A stretch of DNA of 64,000 bases from Annulohypoxylon bovei var. microspora (Eukaryota > Ascomycota > Sordariomycetes > Xylariales > Hypoxylaceae), in assembly GCA_022836615.1 (NCBI GenBank), contig MU405243.1:124001-188000 (forward strand). The letters are read 5' to 3'. Every line of letters starts with the position of its first letter. Positions within the stretch are counted from its first letter, which is position 1. Positions 12,301 through 24,791 of this stretch are shown here, one piece after another. A program made the translations under genes and the position numbers. The notes under the pieces were generated by a model that was given only the letters and a program-made list of their open reading frames with translations, did no database searches and was not told the DNA's origin.

Positions 12301-13034
12301 GCTACGAATTTGTTCGAGACCAGTGTGAATGTTTCTGTTCTCGGAGAGGCTGCATCCCACCTTTCATGTTCTGGCGTTGCCTTGGGGACAGTGTTTATCG
12401 TGTCTTTCGGCATGAATGTCTACATAATTATCGTTTCGCCCGTCTGCGAGAATGGACAGCAGCATGGAATCTCTCTAAAATGCAGAAGGAGGACTGTTAC
12501 CGAGAAATTTGCCAATTGGAGCTTTTCGAGCGCCTTGGAATGGCACATACTTGTTGTTGCATATCTAGACGTGACAATCCCGAGGCGGAGGAAATCCGGT
12601 CAGAGGATAGGTTCTCCGCCTTGCAGCTCAAGCAACTCCTACGACTGTACAGAAGAATGAGAAAGCTACTCTCCAAACACCCCATTGAGGAGTTCTGGAT
12701 GATTTGGTGGAAGATTGTCGACGACATATTGCCGTCTCTATTAACTGAGGAGGCGTGTGGCTGGTTGGGGCCAAAATGGTACGATGAATATGAAGAAAGA
12801 AAGAAACGAAAGGCCAAAATTCTCATAGGAAGGGCTGATCGATGGGAGAATGTGCTCAAAGAAGCTGGCTATGAAGGGCGAGACTTCGGGGACGTAATCA
12901 AGTGTCATTTCACAAAATTCTTGGTGTTATGCAAGACAATAATTGAGAGAAGGGACCGCTGGAAACGTCACCGTCTGATAGGGAGTTCAAAATCCCCGGA
13001 GCTGAGACGGAGACGGTATAATGTGTATAGGTAG
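9386..13034 (+). CDS. NLR-like protein: fungal STAND N-terminal domain, no visible NTPase
   Basis: Three exons (9386-9861, 9925-10996, 11055-13034) give 1175 residues. Introns are 63 and 58 bp and all phases match. The first 20 residues (MADPLTILGAAAASFQFAGY) are typical of the helical N-terminal domain of fungal NLR/STAND proteins, followed by helical and coiled-coil text to about residue 290. The middle (about 350-510) has a CRC and CPIHGKRHEW motif plus conserved-looking aromatic text seen in many fungal hypothetical proteins. It ends with DENGSTLL, which resembles the start of an ankyrin repeat. The third exon is long and Cys/Leu-rich with weak ankyrin-like helices. I see no P-loop or NACHT/NB-ARC motif. 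A role in non-self recognition or incompatibility is inferred from the N-terminus only. Confidence 0.8.
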
Positions 13035-14013
13035 CCCAAGTTTCTAACTACTAGTCTAATATCATTATCTCTTCCCCTTCTTGTTGTTTTACAACTGGTT
13101 TATCTTGGAGGCGATGTATTGACAACCAAGATACCTGAGTCGGTATAATAGAAGGCGATAACTGAAGTCGGTTGGAAAGCCGTCTATTTCACTAAGCGCT
13201 GTAGTTATCCTAAGCATCCAAGCCGGCAGCAACTAGATCTCCGAAAACATAGAACAAGTAATAACTTTGGAACCTACATAGATCCTTCTAGAAGGCCTCC
13301 GAGATTATCTGACATGAAGCAGCACGACGGCGCTAAACACCCAAGTGTACATACCGTCGTGTAATCCTGGAGGATAAGCAGGCTGAGACACGCCAAGTTA
13401 CAAATCCGCCGGAGACCTATGCGACAGGCGCGCACCTAAGCGCTCAGTGTGCCAAGCTCGCCTCTTCATCGTTGCAAATCGTCCGATGTCATTCGAGAAC
13501 GATGTCAGCGGTAGAATTTTCGAATAATCTCTATCCCCCATTGCTATGTAGTACTGAGCATAGTTGCTTGTCTAAAATCCCGACTACGAAACCGAGACGC
13601 CGGTATCTAGCGAAACGAACATGCACTCGAAGCTCTGGAATCAACATAAACACCAAGAGACGGGCGGCCAAAAGGGAATAAATTTAAATTGCCATGCAGT
13701 AAATATAGTAGTATAGAACTCCCTCCCCGGAAAATCTTCTTCCCCAGCCTATATAGTAGAGATCATCCATCCCCCCAAGACGAGATCGGAAGCTCTCCAG
13801 ACCGTGGTCGGCTATGTATTAGGTGGAGTCCTCGGAGCGTAGAATCTCTTTCCACGTCTCGCTGCGTCCAAAAAAAGGAACCACCCGCTGGTCTTCTCCA
13901 TCTGCCCTCTCCCAAGACTACGGGATTGCTCGTAGTAGAGCACCCTATCCTTGCGGTGCCGTATGAATCTTGAAATTTGGCTATATATGCAGATAAATAT
14001 TGAATACGCACAC
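13035..14013. other. Convergent intergenic region
   Basis: About 1 kb between the 3' ends of the NLR-like gene and noxA. Short ORFs at 13472-13973 have no domain or splice support. Nothing else was recognised. Confidence 0.5.
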
Positions 14014-15885
14014 CTAGAAATGCTCCTTCCAGAACCGGAAGCGCACTTCCCTAGTCGTTGCTGTGTTGGCTGCCTTGTGGATGGATCGGGCTAAAAAGAT
14101 TATTAGTAAAATTTCAAAAGTAGGGTGTAAATTCACTACTCACCAGCTGCAGAAGGACCACAGAAGTATACACCGACTGTGGTCTGCATGCTACCTTCTA
14201 GACCGTTGATGTACGTTCGGTCTAGGATACCGTCCCGCATCGCTTCGAACATCCGCTGGAAGTTGGGTCGGCCGAAGTTCGTTCGCGACTTGAGTTCCGT
14301 CAAGGGATCAACATCGGCACCAACACTGTTGAGGACGATGTTTTGCGTCGTGTCCATATCAAGCTTCTGGGTTAGGTAAGTGTGGATCTTCAAGAATTCC
14401 ACACCGTTGCTGCCGGGAATGCGGGCCGCGTCGTTACTTTGGGACTCGAGAGATGACAGCAGAGTCTGGAACCATTCGAACGAGCCCGTGTCCTTGCACA
14501 CCCAGATAAACTCGACACGGCGGAGACGCCTGGGCGGGTTCGGGCTGTTTCGTAAATGCCAGATATTCTTCAGGATAGAGGCCCAAGGCGTGACACCAAT
14601 ACCCGTACCGATGAGCACCGCGATTTCGTTCTCGAATACATCTTCGGCCGGCGCTCCATAGGGACCATCGATTCGGAGACTAGGCATCTGCTGTCCGTTC
14701 TGCAGAGCAACTTCGTACATTCCCATGGGGTCAACACCTTCATAGAGCTTAGACTGAGCACCACCTGCACCGACTGCGTCACCCAATGCCCTGGTGAAGT
14801 CACCGACCTGTCGAACGTGGACCGAGACATACGGATCGTACGGGCAAGAGGTGATCGTGAACGGATGCCATTCGTAGCCGGAGACCGAGGGAACCTGGAG
14901 GAAGAGCCACTGGCCGGCCTTGTACTTGAAAGAGGGCTTTTCGAACTGGATCTCCACGACATCTGAGAGACATTAGTATTGGCGAAGACATCTTATTGTT
15001 AGACTTCTCTTACCGTAAGGGTGGCGAACCACTCGAGTAATCTTGGTGTTTCGCTTGGCACGAATTTCACGGTAAAGACGCTCGACTAGGTAAAGACCTC
15101 CGGCAAACAACTCCCATCGCCATCCCTGATAACCAATGCAGTGCTCCCAGAAGATCTCACCAGCAAATGGAGAGAACGCGTCGGCGGAGTCACGGACGAA
15201 GCAACCGACGGCGTGAGTGTACAGCCCAAGGAAGAACGGGATGAACAGGTGGTGCGTGTACCAGAAGGTCTCGAACGATTGCTGGCGGATACGATGGTGT
15301 GCGGTAGTGTACATCAACAACATGCAGAGGAGCATGACGTGACCTGTGACACCACCGGCCTGAGTGTAGTGAATCTCAATTGCGGTGACTGGCCGAATTT
15401 GAGTCTTCTCCACGTTGTAGAAGCTGCGACTAGTTAGTTTCGGACTCTTTTGAATCATGCACTCAGGCGACTTACTTGACATAGTGAGAAGCAACGTGAA
15501 TGACGGTGAAAATGAGCATGGCGTAGGCGACTTGACGATGGAACCAGATGTTCTCGTCTAGAGGAAGCCATCTGACCTTCGGTCGTACCCATCGCACCAG
15601 CGTTCGGCAAACTGGTAGTAAAATCATCGTTCCATCAATCCCCAGAACCAAGCCAGCACCTCGCGAGAACCAGACTGAGTATTTTAGCGTATTCAGACCT
15701 GCTAACCGGGGGTCGGCATTCTGCTTGTACCTACATTATAATTAATTACTAGAGCCATGCCAAGCAAGAGAGAAGAAAACGTACCATCCGTAAGCGAAAA
15801 AGAACCAGTGGAAAGTCCAAAACAAGACGTGGAAGATGAGTTTACTAGCAGTAAGCTGCTTCTTTAGTAACTCGAGAAGAGCCAT
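14014..15885 (-). CDS. noxA: NADPH oxidase A (superoxide-generating NOX)
   Basis: Membrane flavocytochrome that passes electrons from NADPH via FAD and two hemes to O2, making superoxide. In filamentous fungi NoxA drives sexual development, hyphal fusion and infection structures. Five exons: 15885-15785, 15730-15476, 15423-15014, 14962-14144 and 14090-14014, giving 553 residues, the family's usual length. Visible parts are the ferric-reductase-type membrane domain with heme-ligand histidines (FTVIHVASHY; WYTHHLFIPFFLGLYTHAVG), the FAD site (HPFTITSCP), the NADPH sites (GTGIGVTPWASI and FCGPSAAG) and a C-terminal RFRFWKEHF end typical of NOX proteins. There is no EF-hand extension, so it is NoxA, not NoxC. 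It needs NoxR and Rac, which are not in this window. The promoter region is unusually long and empty. Confidence 0.97.
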
Positions 15886-18800
15886 GATGACGACCAATTG
15901 TCCCTCTTCTCCAACCAAAAACGTAAAATCAGATTAAAAAAAGTGTCGACCTGCGACGCGATTCTGCAATTCCAGAGGGCGATCGTTGGCTAAGGCGTTC
16001 GAAGCGAGTGGACGGGTCGAACGACGATATATTCCAAATATTCTTTTCCAAGATCGCCTTCTATCCCTATATCCCCTCTCTTCAAAAGTTGTAATTATTA
16101 AAAAGGCCTATTATCCAACGTCGAGCGCACATAGAAATAAACAAATCCGAACTAAAAGAGCGATCTGATCCAGCAGGAGACGAATGAAAGATGGCGGAGT
16201 AGAGAAGGTCTCGGGTGAGAGGCGGAATACTTTCTACGTCCTGGTTGCCGCGCGAGGGACTAACAGAAAGAATAAGACGTTAAGGTTGGGTGGGCGGGGA
16301 GTAAGTCATAAAGGATGACAGGATCAGGACGTGGCGATGCGATCAGGCGAGATCCACAGGCCACGGTCCAACTAGCAGGGCAAGGGTGGTATGGATGTAT
16401 GAAGATCCGGAACTTGTTCGATAGACCCTTTGCAGGGGACCAAGGGGGTTCTCAATAATTCGTCGGAAGATAATAGCCCATGAAACCTTAAGTTAATCGT
16501 CGACGATGCTAGTCCTTTTTGTTTTAATTCGCGGGACGGGAAGGGTTTAGTAAGTGGGAATATCCAGAATTGAAAGGCAAGGGTCTATATCGACAGCCGA
16601 TTACGAAAAGGTATCAAAGATTCCTCATCAAAGTCTGCGAGATAGATAGATTATGGACGTCTCAATGGACGACCAACGATTAAAGTGGAATAGTTCCAGT
16701 TGATCAAACCGAAGGGGAGCGTTTCGCAAGTCGTCGATGTGGTATCACATATGCGTCCGACGAACACTGATTTCGATCAGACGCATGCTAGATACACAGC
16801 GAATTTAACCCACGGCCTAGTATTGTGGAGATGGAGTTGAGACGAGCGGCGTTTAGAAGTGGTGTTCTGTGCTGTTTCGACAGGGGAGGGCTTGTCCCTA
16901 ATCCTACTACAGAACGTATCTGCGCGCGCGTACCTTGTTGTGGAAAGTTGGATTTAAACACATCTAACAGCATAGATGAGTTGAAAGGAGGCGAAAAGAC
17001 GACAATATGAACCATATTGTCGGAGCCGGATGGACATTTGGGGGATTGCAAGGTAGAAATATGGAAGATATGTATCCTTCAGTATGCAGAATAGGCGCCA
17101 AAGGTTAGACCTGTGGTGAAAGCCAATTGATTAATTGAGGTCGGGGATAATAATGGAACAGATTTAGAGGCACGGTAGCCAGCGCGGGCGGTTGCTGGTC
17201 AGCTCGGATTCGTCCATCGAAAAGTCCGAATGTGGCATGCAGCCAATAGAATTCGAAGAGCTCGTGATACCTTCGACCTTCTCAAGACCCCTGCCCACTG
17301 CCAAGATTGAGGGGACTACAACGGGTTTAGCCTATCCCGTTGCAGAGAACGTGCCTTTCCCTCCCCTCTCTAACCCCTGTTCTGGAATACAAGGGGTAGG
17401 AAGGGCTGACAAGGGAGATGAGATCCCGTCAACTAATCTGCACCATGAACGGATATGCATGTACCAAATCACTGCATGGAACATCGGCCATATTTTGTCG
17501 ATACCGACGCCTACCACCAATAGCGTATTAGGTATTTCTTACCCGTCTTTTTGGGATATACCCCGTATGTTTCTGCTTGGCGCTGCAGAGACCCGGGAAG
17601 CCACTCCACATAGCAGAACATCTTTGACAGCACAACGGAATGATGCCCACGTTGCTGGCCCTGTTCGTCCTGTCCCTGGATCGCCATGCCTTTCTGCGTT
17701 TGGCAGGACTCAAGAGAAAAATCGTACGATTTTAAAAAGTCAGGCCACTTCTATATGGTATTCCCAAGAGCTGGATATATAAACTCGAGGTAGCCGTCAT
17801 GCCATTGCTACGAGATCTTGTCGTATGATCGATCTCACTTTCTATCTCTATCCGTGTCTTGTGGATTGATTCCCTTGAGCCTTCGAATTTCGCCAAGTGG
17901 TGATGAAATGCGGCTCAACATAACAGTACTCCTCGATACCAGGGGAGGGACGGATAAACTGTCCTGGTTCTCACTTTCTCATCCCAATTTCGTATCAACG
18001 CAGAGTCGTTATACGAGCACCTGAAGCGAGACCAGTTCCGCTATGCCTAAGTGTCATCCTATGTCAACTCGGGCTCCCCTATCTCATAGCCGAAGTCATA
18101 CACTCACAGTCATGACGAGGCCACCTCCTTACAGTGGATCGGGTCTTTGATCATCCTGTAGCCGTCTTCTATCTAATGGTCAAACGATGATTTATTTTGC
18201 CATCGTCTCACTAGAGACCTTCAGGTAAAGATCACACCGTGGCTGATACCGATCGTGAAGGCTGAAGCTTGAGGAGACGCCATACATCTTCGGCGTTTGA
18301 TGAAGATGCGGCTTGCCTATGTCATGGCGAAGCGATCTTCTCGAAGAACGGAGTTAAAAGTCGTTTCTGGGACACTCCGTGATCACAGCCTAGTAGCCTC
18401 GGTTTATGAAACGGCTACCAGAGCCTCAAAACCCTCAAAACCAAGTGTGTAACCCTTCAAACGTTAGCGTATGGATCCGGGCTCGTAAATGATGCACACA
18501 ATGTGGAGCACCCCTGTCTATCTCCTTAGCTGGGTAGTAATAGACCAATAGAGCCAATAGAACCCTTGCTATATATTAGTCTTGTACTATTAAGATTAAG
18601 CTAAGCTTCGCCTGTGTGCTCAGATTTGTGTCGGATTTGTTTAGATATCGTTAAAGTACGCACAGATCGTCAAAGTCATCGTCCGAACCATGGTCCCAAA
18701 TACCTTACTTCACTTCGGATGCTCTAGGGTCTCCTAATCAGCCAAATGGTCATATGGCTCGTTGATGAGCTCGAGTGATTTTCTGCCGAATTCATGGCAT

Positions 18801-19552
18801 GCTTGCTGTATGATCAATTGACATGACATGTCGTCTTATCTTTTGAACAAGTTGCATCTTGCAAGTCAAAGTAAAATGCACGTCCTACGTACGACACGCC
18901 CGAGTATGAAAATCATCGTCAATAACATAGACTTCTATTCCTCTAGAGAGAACAATCTCGGCTATTGTTGTCAATCTTATGTTAACAGGCTAAGCCTCAT
19001 AGGAATAGCCATACTACTCATTTGAGGCGAGACCGTATCCTATTTTTCATGATGCCCTCCACCAAACTTAGCTGCCTATACGCGTGTATGGACATACACT
19101 TCGTGGGCCTTCCATGTTAGAGGGGGATAACAGCATGTGAAGGACATTTTGAACATCATGAACCATTACGGTATACGTTGTATGAAGATGGTGTAATGAA
19201 TCGCTTTGCTGAATGATGAAATAGGTTCGACGACATGACGATATTCAAGCATATTATTCTAGGATGTTATACATATCGCTTAATATATTACCAGACATTA
19301 AGTTGTTGGTCGAGTCTAACTTATAAAGCACCGCACGATGATATCATCAGAGTTAAGAGATGATGTAGACAGTGTATGTCGTGACGTCTCTATCAAACTT
19401 TCAATTCCCACAGCACACCTGGTTGTCCGACGTATATGAACCGCCAAACCAACCTAATCTCTGAGGTTTTCAATCGTCGACTACATTGATAACTCAGCCG
19501 TATCAAGTTTGCGACTCCTATATTTCTAAGTAATTAATCGGAAACTTGCAAG
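15886..19552. other. 3.7 kb non-coding stretch upstream of noxA
   Basis: No gene was recognised. The longest open frame (17192-17782, +, 196 codons) has no domain, signal peptide or intron support. Composition is mixed, with short hairpins and pyrimidine tracts but no terminal repeats or transposase text. It presumably holds the noxA promoter and leader, and perhaps a non-coding RNA. Confidence 0.45.
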
Positions 19553-19896
19553 ATGGCACCCAGATACAAGAAAGGCCAGATGGTTACATATAAACCTGTT
19601 GGGGGTGAGTAGATTGGATATTTCCATCGAAATGCTGCTAAAATTTGACAAGGTCCCGATTCGAACACACCGGAAAGTGTCGGCAGAATTAGCGACGTCC
19701 TCACCGAACCCGGAAGGCAAGCGGATAGAAACGTACAAGCAAGCATGGATAACCCGCGCTACGAGGTGGGCTTTTCTCAAGATGATCTAAACCGTCATTA
19801 TACCAATGCTAATAATTTGCGAACTAGATCGTCAATGACAATACGGGGAAAACGACGACAATTTATGAGACTAACATCCTCGGCGGAGCCCAGTAA
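19553..19896 (+). CDS. DUF2945 (Tudor-like) small protein
   Basis: Tiny three-exon gene: 19553-19604, 19653-19765 and 19828-19896, giving 77 residues. The introns are 48 and 62 bp with donors GTGAGT and GTGGGC and acceptors AAG and TAG. The phases fit throughout and the frame ends in TAA. The product starts MAPRYKKGQMVTYKPVGG and continues with PDSNTPESVG, a TEPG motif, NPRYE and IVNDNTGKTT. This matches the short DUF2945/hypervirulence-associated Tudor-like domain of bacteria and fungi. Lys/Gly at the N-terminus and the small barrel suggest a protein- or nucleic-acid-binding module. Its role is unknown. No other gene lies within 1 kb, and the start is the only ATG that makes the first exon in frame. 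The model was read by eye, but the family fit across all three exons is strong. Confidence 0.8.
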
Positions 19897-20983
19897 ACAA
19901 GGTTTCACTAGGTTTCCATATCGTCCTCAAGGAAGCCCACAACTTCTGGCGATGTTTTCTGTTAGTGTACCTACACGGGGATAGGCATGCTGGACTGTCG
20001 AGGAAAAGACTCTCGTAGGATACGAAGATCGCATAACTGATTTTAATATACTCGTTGTCCGAAGATGATCCACAACACGAGTCGTGGTGATCGGTCCGCC
20101 AGAACTAACCTGCGCCAAAGACGAGTCCGGCTATCCCGGATCTTTGTCCATATGCTTGGTCTAAGGGGCACCTAATGTAGGCTGCTCATATACAGACTCG
20201 CCTTATATCACCTGCGAGGATAATCGTGTGCCGAGAGGAGCTAGAATAAACCCCTTCCAGAGTATATACTTAACTGAGGTATTTGATTGGTTTGAGGTCG
20301 TCACGCCTATCGGAAAAGGTGCATTTTATAAAATGATGGAGACGCTTATCAGTGGATAGGAGATATATGTAATTGGTCAAGAAACATGGTGACTTCACTT
20401 TCCCTCACTGCAAAACCAAGTCGATGCTTCCTAGGTTTAGTTCTAGAAGTTGATATAAGGTTATAAGGTTCCAAGGTTAATATTGCAACAACCGAAGGTG
20501 AAAGAGCCAGTCGGCGTTGAGACTAGAGGCAAGTTCAGGTACGCGTATTAATCTTTAGGGCATGTTGTGGAAGGTACCCAACCAAAATAGTGGGAACATT
20601 CATTGGAATTAAATCATTCTTTGACTTGGCACTAGGCCCCAGCCACGTCTGCCACGTTACCCAGCCCCATTGCATTACGTCGCAGGGTACAGATGTACAG
20701 TGACTATTAGCGCTAAATTGCGGGTGGAGGATGCCAGACGGTGCCTCCTTCAAGGCTACCGAATAATACTGGAAATACAAAGTTGATCTTCACCACATGC
20801 ATTTCTCAACAGCGTTTGCGCAAATTCCAGACAACACCTCTCCCTAGATTGTTATACTCTCCGGATCACTTTAGAACCTTTATAATCGAGTAAAAGAAAT
20901 ACTCAAGTTGTCATTTCCTCCCTATCCTGGCCAGCGTCTCTTGTTAGACACAACCTTGCCGATTCCATTCATGCGAGCCCAAC
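19897..20983. other. Intergenic upstream of myosin I
   Basis: About 1.1 kb without recognisable coding sequence. The right end should be the myosin promoter and leader. No repeat or RNA gene was seen. Confidence 0.5.
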
Positions 20984-23900
20984 ATGGTGAGATTTTATAC
21001 ACCGACAGAAACAACACCTTCATACTAACCTTTTCGTGCGTGCGATCGTAGGGTATAAGTAGAAGACCGAAGGACAAGTCAGGCGGGGCATCCCGCGGTG
21101 GCGGCGCAGGAGCGCATGATGGAGGTGCTAGACCCAAGAAAGCCACATTCGAGACGAGTAAGAAGAAGGAGATAGGGGTTTCCGACTTGACCCTACTTAG
21201 CAAAGTATCAAATGAAGCAATAAACGAAAACCTAAAGAAGCGATTCGAAGGCCGCGAGATCTATACGTATATTGGTCATGTCTTGGTTTCCGTTAACCCC
21301 TTTAGGGATCTCGGCATCTACACCGACCAAGTCCTCGAATCCTACAAGGGCAAGAACCGATTAGAGATGCCACCCCATGTCTTCGCGATCGCCGAGTCCT
21401 CCTACTATAATATGAAAGCGTATCATGACAACCAATGTGTTATCATCTCGGGAGAGTCGGGAGCTGGCAAGACCGAAGCAGCCAAGCGGATCATGCAATA
21501 TATCGCGAACGTATCAGGCGGCGAGAGCGGAGAGATTAAGCAGATCAAGGACATGGTGCTGGCAACCAACCCACTGCTCGAGTCTTTCGGCAACGCGAAG
21601 ACGTTAAGGAACAACAACTCTTCGCGTTTTGGAAAGTATTTGCAAATACACTTCAATACCAACGGAGAACCCGTAGGAGCAGATATCACAAACTACCTTC
21701 TGGAAAAGACTCGAGTAGTTGGTCAGATCACCAATGAACGAAGCTTCCACATCTTCTACCAGTTCGCTAAAGGGGCCTCTGAGAATTATCGGTCGACCTT
21801 TGGTGTCCAGAAACCAGAAACATATGCTTACCTTAGTCGGTCGAAATGTTTCAACGTCGATGGCATAGATGACCTAGCTGATTTTCAGGAAACCCTAGAT
21901 GCTATGAAGATCATCGGTCTTTCACAAGGTGAACAGGACGAGGTGTTCCGCATGTTAGCCGCCGTCTTGTGGACCGGAAATATCCATTTCGTCGAGGATG
22001 ATGACAGATATGCTACCGTGGCGGACCAGTCCGTTGTCGACTTCCTCGCATATCTGCTCGAGGTTTCGCCCGCTGCACTAGTTAAAGGTATCACCATCCG
22101 GGTCCTGACTCCGAGGAGTGGCGAGGTAATCGAGTCGCCGGCCAACGCGGCCCAAGCAAATGCGACCAAAGATGCGCTTGCTATGGCTATCTATTATAAC
22201 CTTTTTGATTGGATTGTTGGGAGGATCAACCAATCCCTACGCGCACGACAAGCGACAGCTAACAACATCGGAATTCTGGATATTTACGGTTTCGAAATCT
22301 TTGAGAAGAACAGTTTTGAGCAGCTCTGTATCAACTACGTGAACGAGAAGCTCCAGCAGATTTTTATTCAGCTCACCCTTAAGGCCGAACAAGAAGAATA
22401 CGCGCGGGAACAGATCCAATGGACGCCTATCAAGTATTTCGATAACAAGGTTGTGTGTGATCTTATAGAGCAAATTAGGCCTCCTGGCATATTTTCTGCT
22501 TTGAAAGACGCCACCAAGACAGCTCACGCCGACCCCGCTGCTTGCGACCGTACCTTTATGCAGAGTATCAACGGAATGTCAAACGCCCACCTCACTCCTC
22601 GGCAAGGAAGTTTCATTATCAAGCATTACGCCGGTGATGTTAGTTACACCGTCGACGGAATCACAGATAAGAATAAGGACCAGCTTCTAAAGGGCGTCCA
22701 AGGCTTGTTCCAGCAGAGTTCAAACCGATTCATCCACACCTTGTTTCCTCACTCGGTAGACCAGGATAATCGCAAGCAACCTCCAACAGCAGGTGATAGA
22801 ATCAGGACATCTGCGAACGCTCTCGTAGAAACTTTGATGAAGTGCCAGCCATCATATATTCGGACAATTAAGCCTAACGAGAACAAGTCGCCCACAGAGT
22901 ATAACGTGCCGAATGTTCTACATCAAATCAAATATCTTGGTCTGCAGGAGAACGTTAGGATTCGACGCGCCGGGTTCGCCTATCGTCAATCATTCGAGAA
23001 GTTTACCGAACGATTCTTCTTATTGTCTCCCGCCACGTCTTATGCAGGCGAGTACACCTGGCAGGGAACTGAAGAAGCTGCAGTGAAACAAATCTTGAAG
23101 GATACTAGTATTCCAAAAGAAGAATGGCAGCTGGGTGTCACAAAGGCCTTTATCAAGTCACCGGAGACCTTGTTTGCTCTAGAAACGATGCGAGATCGAT
23201 ATTGGCACAACATGGCTACCCGTATTCAACGAATGTGGAGAGCGTACCTAGCCTACCGCGCCGAATCAGCGACCCGAATCCAACGGTTCTGGCGGAAGAA
23301 GAGAGTAGGTGCTGAATATCTGCAACTGCGAGACCAAGGCCATAAGGTTCTGCACGGGGCCAAGGAACGTAGGCGGTTTAGTCTGCTGGGTTCCAGGCGT
23401 TTCTTGGGAGATTATCTTGGAATTAACGCGTCGAACGGACCCGGATCCCAAATGCGAAATGCCGTGCAACTGTCGAGCAACGAGATGGCTCTCTTCTCCT
23501 GCCGAGGCGAGGTCCTAGAGGCCAAATTCGGTCGATCAAGCAAACCGAGCCCTCGGACTATCATCGTGACTAATAGCAAGTTCTACGTAGTAGCACAAGC
23601 ACTAGCCAACCATCAAGTCCAGATAATAGTTGAGCGTCAAATACCTCTAGGGGCTATAAAGTTCATTGGGGCTTCGTCAAGTCGTGACGACTGGTTCTCA
23701 TTAGGAGTTGGGTCGCCACAAGAAGCTGATCCGTTGCTAAACTGCGTTCTGAAGACGGAGCTCTTTACGCAGATGCAACGAGTGATGCCTGGTAGCTTCA
23801 ACCTCAAGATTGCCGAGTCGATAGAGTACGCAAAGAAGCCCGGCAAGATGCAACTGGTCAAGGTCCTAAAGGACTCGCAGCAGAGCGCGGATTTCTACAA

Positions 23901-24791
23901 GAGCGGAGCAGTCCATACACAGCCCGGCGAGTCCCCGTCGTCGGTATCTAAGCCGACACCAAAGGGCAAGCCAGTACCGCCTCGACCGATTACTCGAGGT
24001 AAGCTTATTAAGCCCGGTGGTCCCGGTGGCAGGCCATCTCGAATTACCAATGCCCACGCCCGCCCAAGCACCACCAAGCGCGGACCAGCAGCGCTCCATA
24101 CCCCCAGGCCAGTCCCGACCCCTACCTCATCTGTCACTGGCAGTGCCATAAGTAGCGTCACCGGTAGTAGCATTTCTAGCCATACCCGTAACAAAGGCTC
24201 AACATCGTCCGTCCGCGCGCCCCCTCCACCGCCACCAGCCGCGCCTCCCGCGAAGACCAAGATAACGGCCAAGGTCCTCTACGACTTCGCCGGACAGCGG
24301 GAGAACGAGCTCTCCGTAAAAACGGGCGATATCATCGAGATTGTCCAAAAGGAAAACAACGGTAAGTCACTGCCCCACATAAGTACTTGACAAGCGATTG
24401 CTAATAATAAATCAAAGGCTGGTGGCTAGCAAAGAACCCTAAGGGACAAGCGTGGGTCCCCGCGGCGTACGTCGAGGAACAAGCCGCTCCTCTACCCCCC
24501 GCACCAGCTCCGGCTCCTCGAGCACCACCGCCTCCACCCAGCCAGAACGGCACAGCGGCACGCAACAAGCCTACGCCCCCGCAGCCCCCGGTCAAGCGCC
24601 CATCGGCTGGTAGGAAGCCCGCAGCGCCCCCACACCCCCGGGACTCGGGCATGAGCCTCAACGCGAACGGCGGCTCCGATAGCAGCCGCAGCAACACGCC
24701 GACGCCGAGCCTCGCGGGATCCCTGGCCGACGCCTTGTTAGCGCGGAAGAACGCTATGCAGACGAAGAAGGAGGATGACGACGACTGGTAG
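20984..24791 (+). CDS. myoA: Class I myosin motor (endocytosis, polarised growth)
   Basis: Actin-based motor acting at cortical actin patches and hyphal tips. Exons: 20984-20986 (only the ATG), 21052-24361 and 24418-24791, giving 1228 residues. Domains: basic N-terminus; motor with P-loop GESGAGKT at 135-142, switch text NNNSSRFGKY and the relay LDIYGFEIFEKNSFEQ; two IQ motifs at about 722-755 (IQRMWRAYLAYR, IQRFWRKKR); a TH1 membrane-binding domain to about 960; a Pro-rich stretch; an SH3 domain from about 1072 that the last intron splits before GWW; a Pro/Ala-rich tail; and a DDDDW acidic end that binds Arp2/3. The TEDS-rule position, 16 residues before DALA, is Glu359. This motor is the phenamacril target in Fusarium. 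Identity is certain; the name myoA follows Aspergillus usage. Confidence 0.97.

Noticed and set aside
14556..15437. Plus-strand ORFs across noxA
   Set aside because: They lie antisense to conserved FAD/NADPH and membrane domains of noxA and are broken by its introns.
17192..17782. 196-codon ORF in the region upstream of noxA
   Set aside because: No domain, signal, intron or coding-like composition. Frames of this size occur by chance in 3.7 kb.
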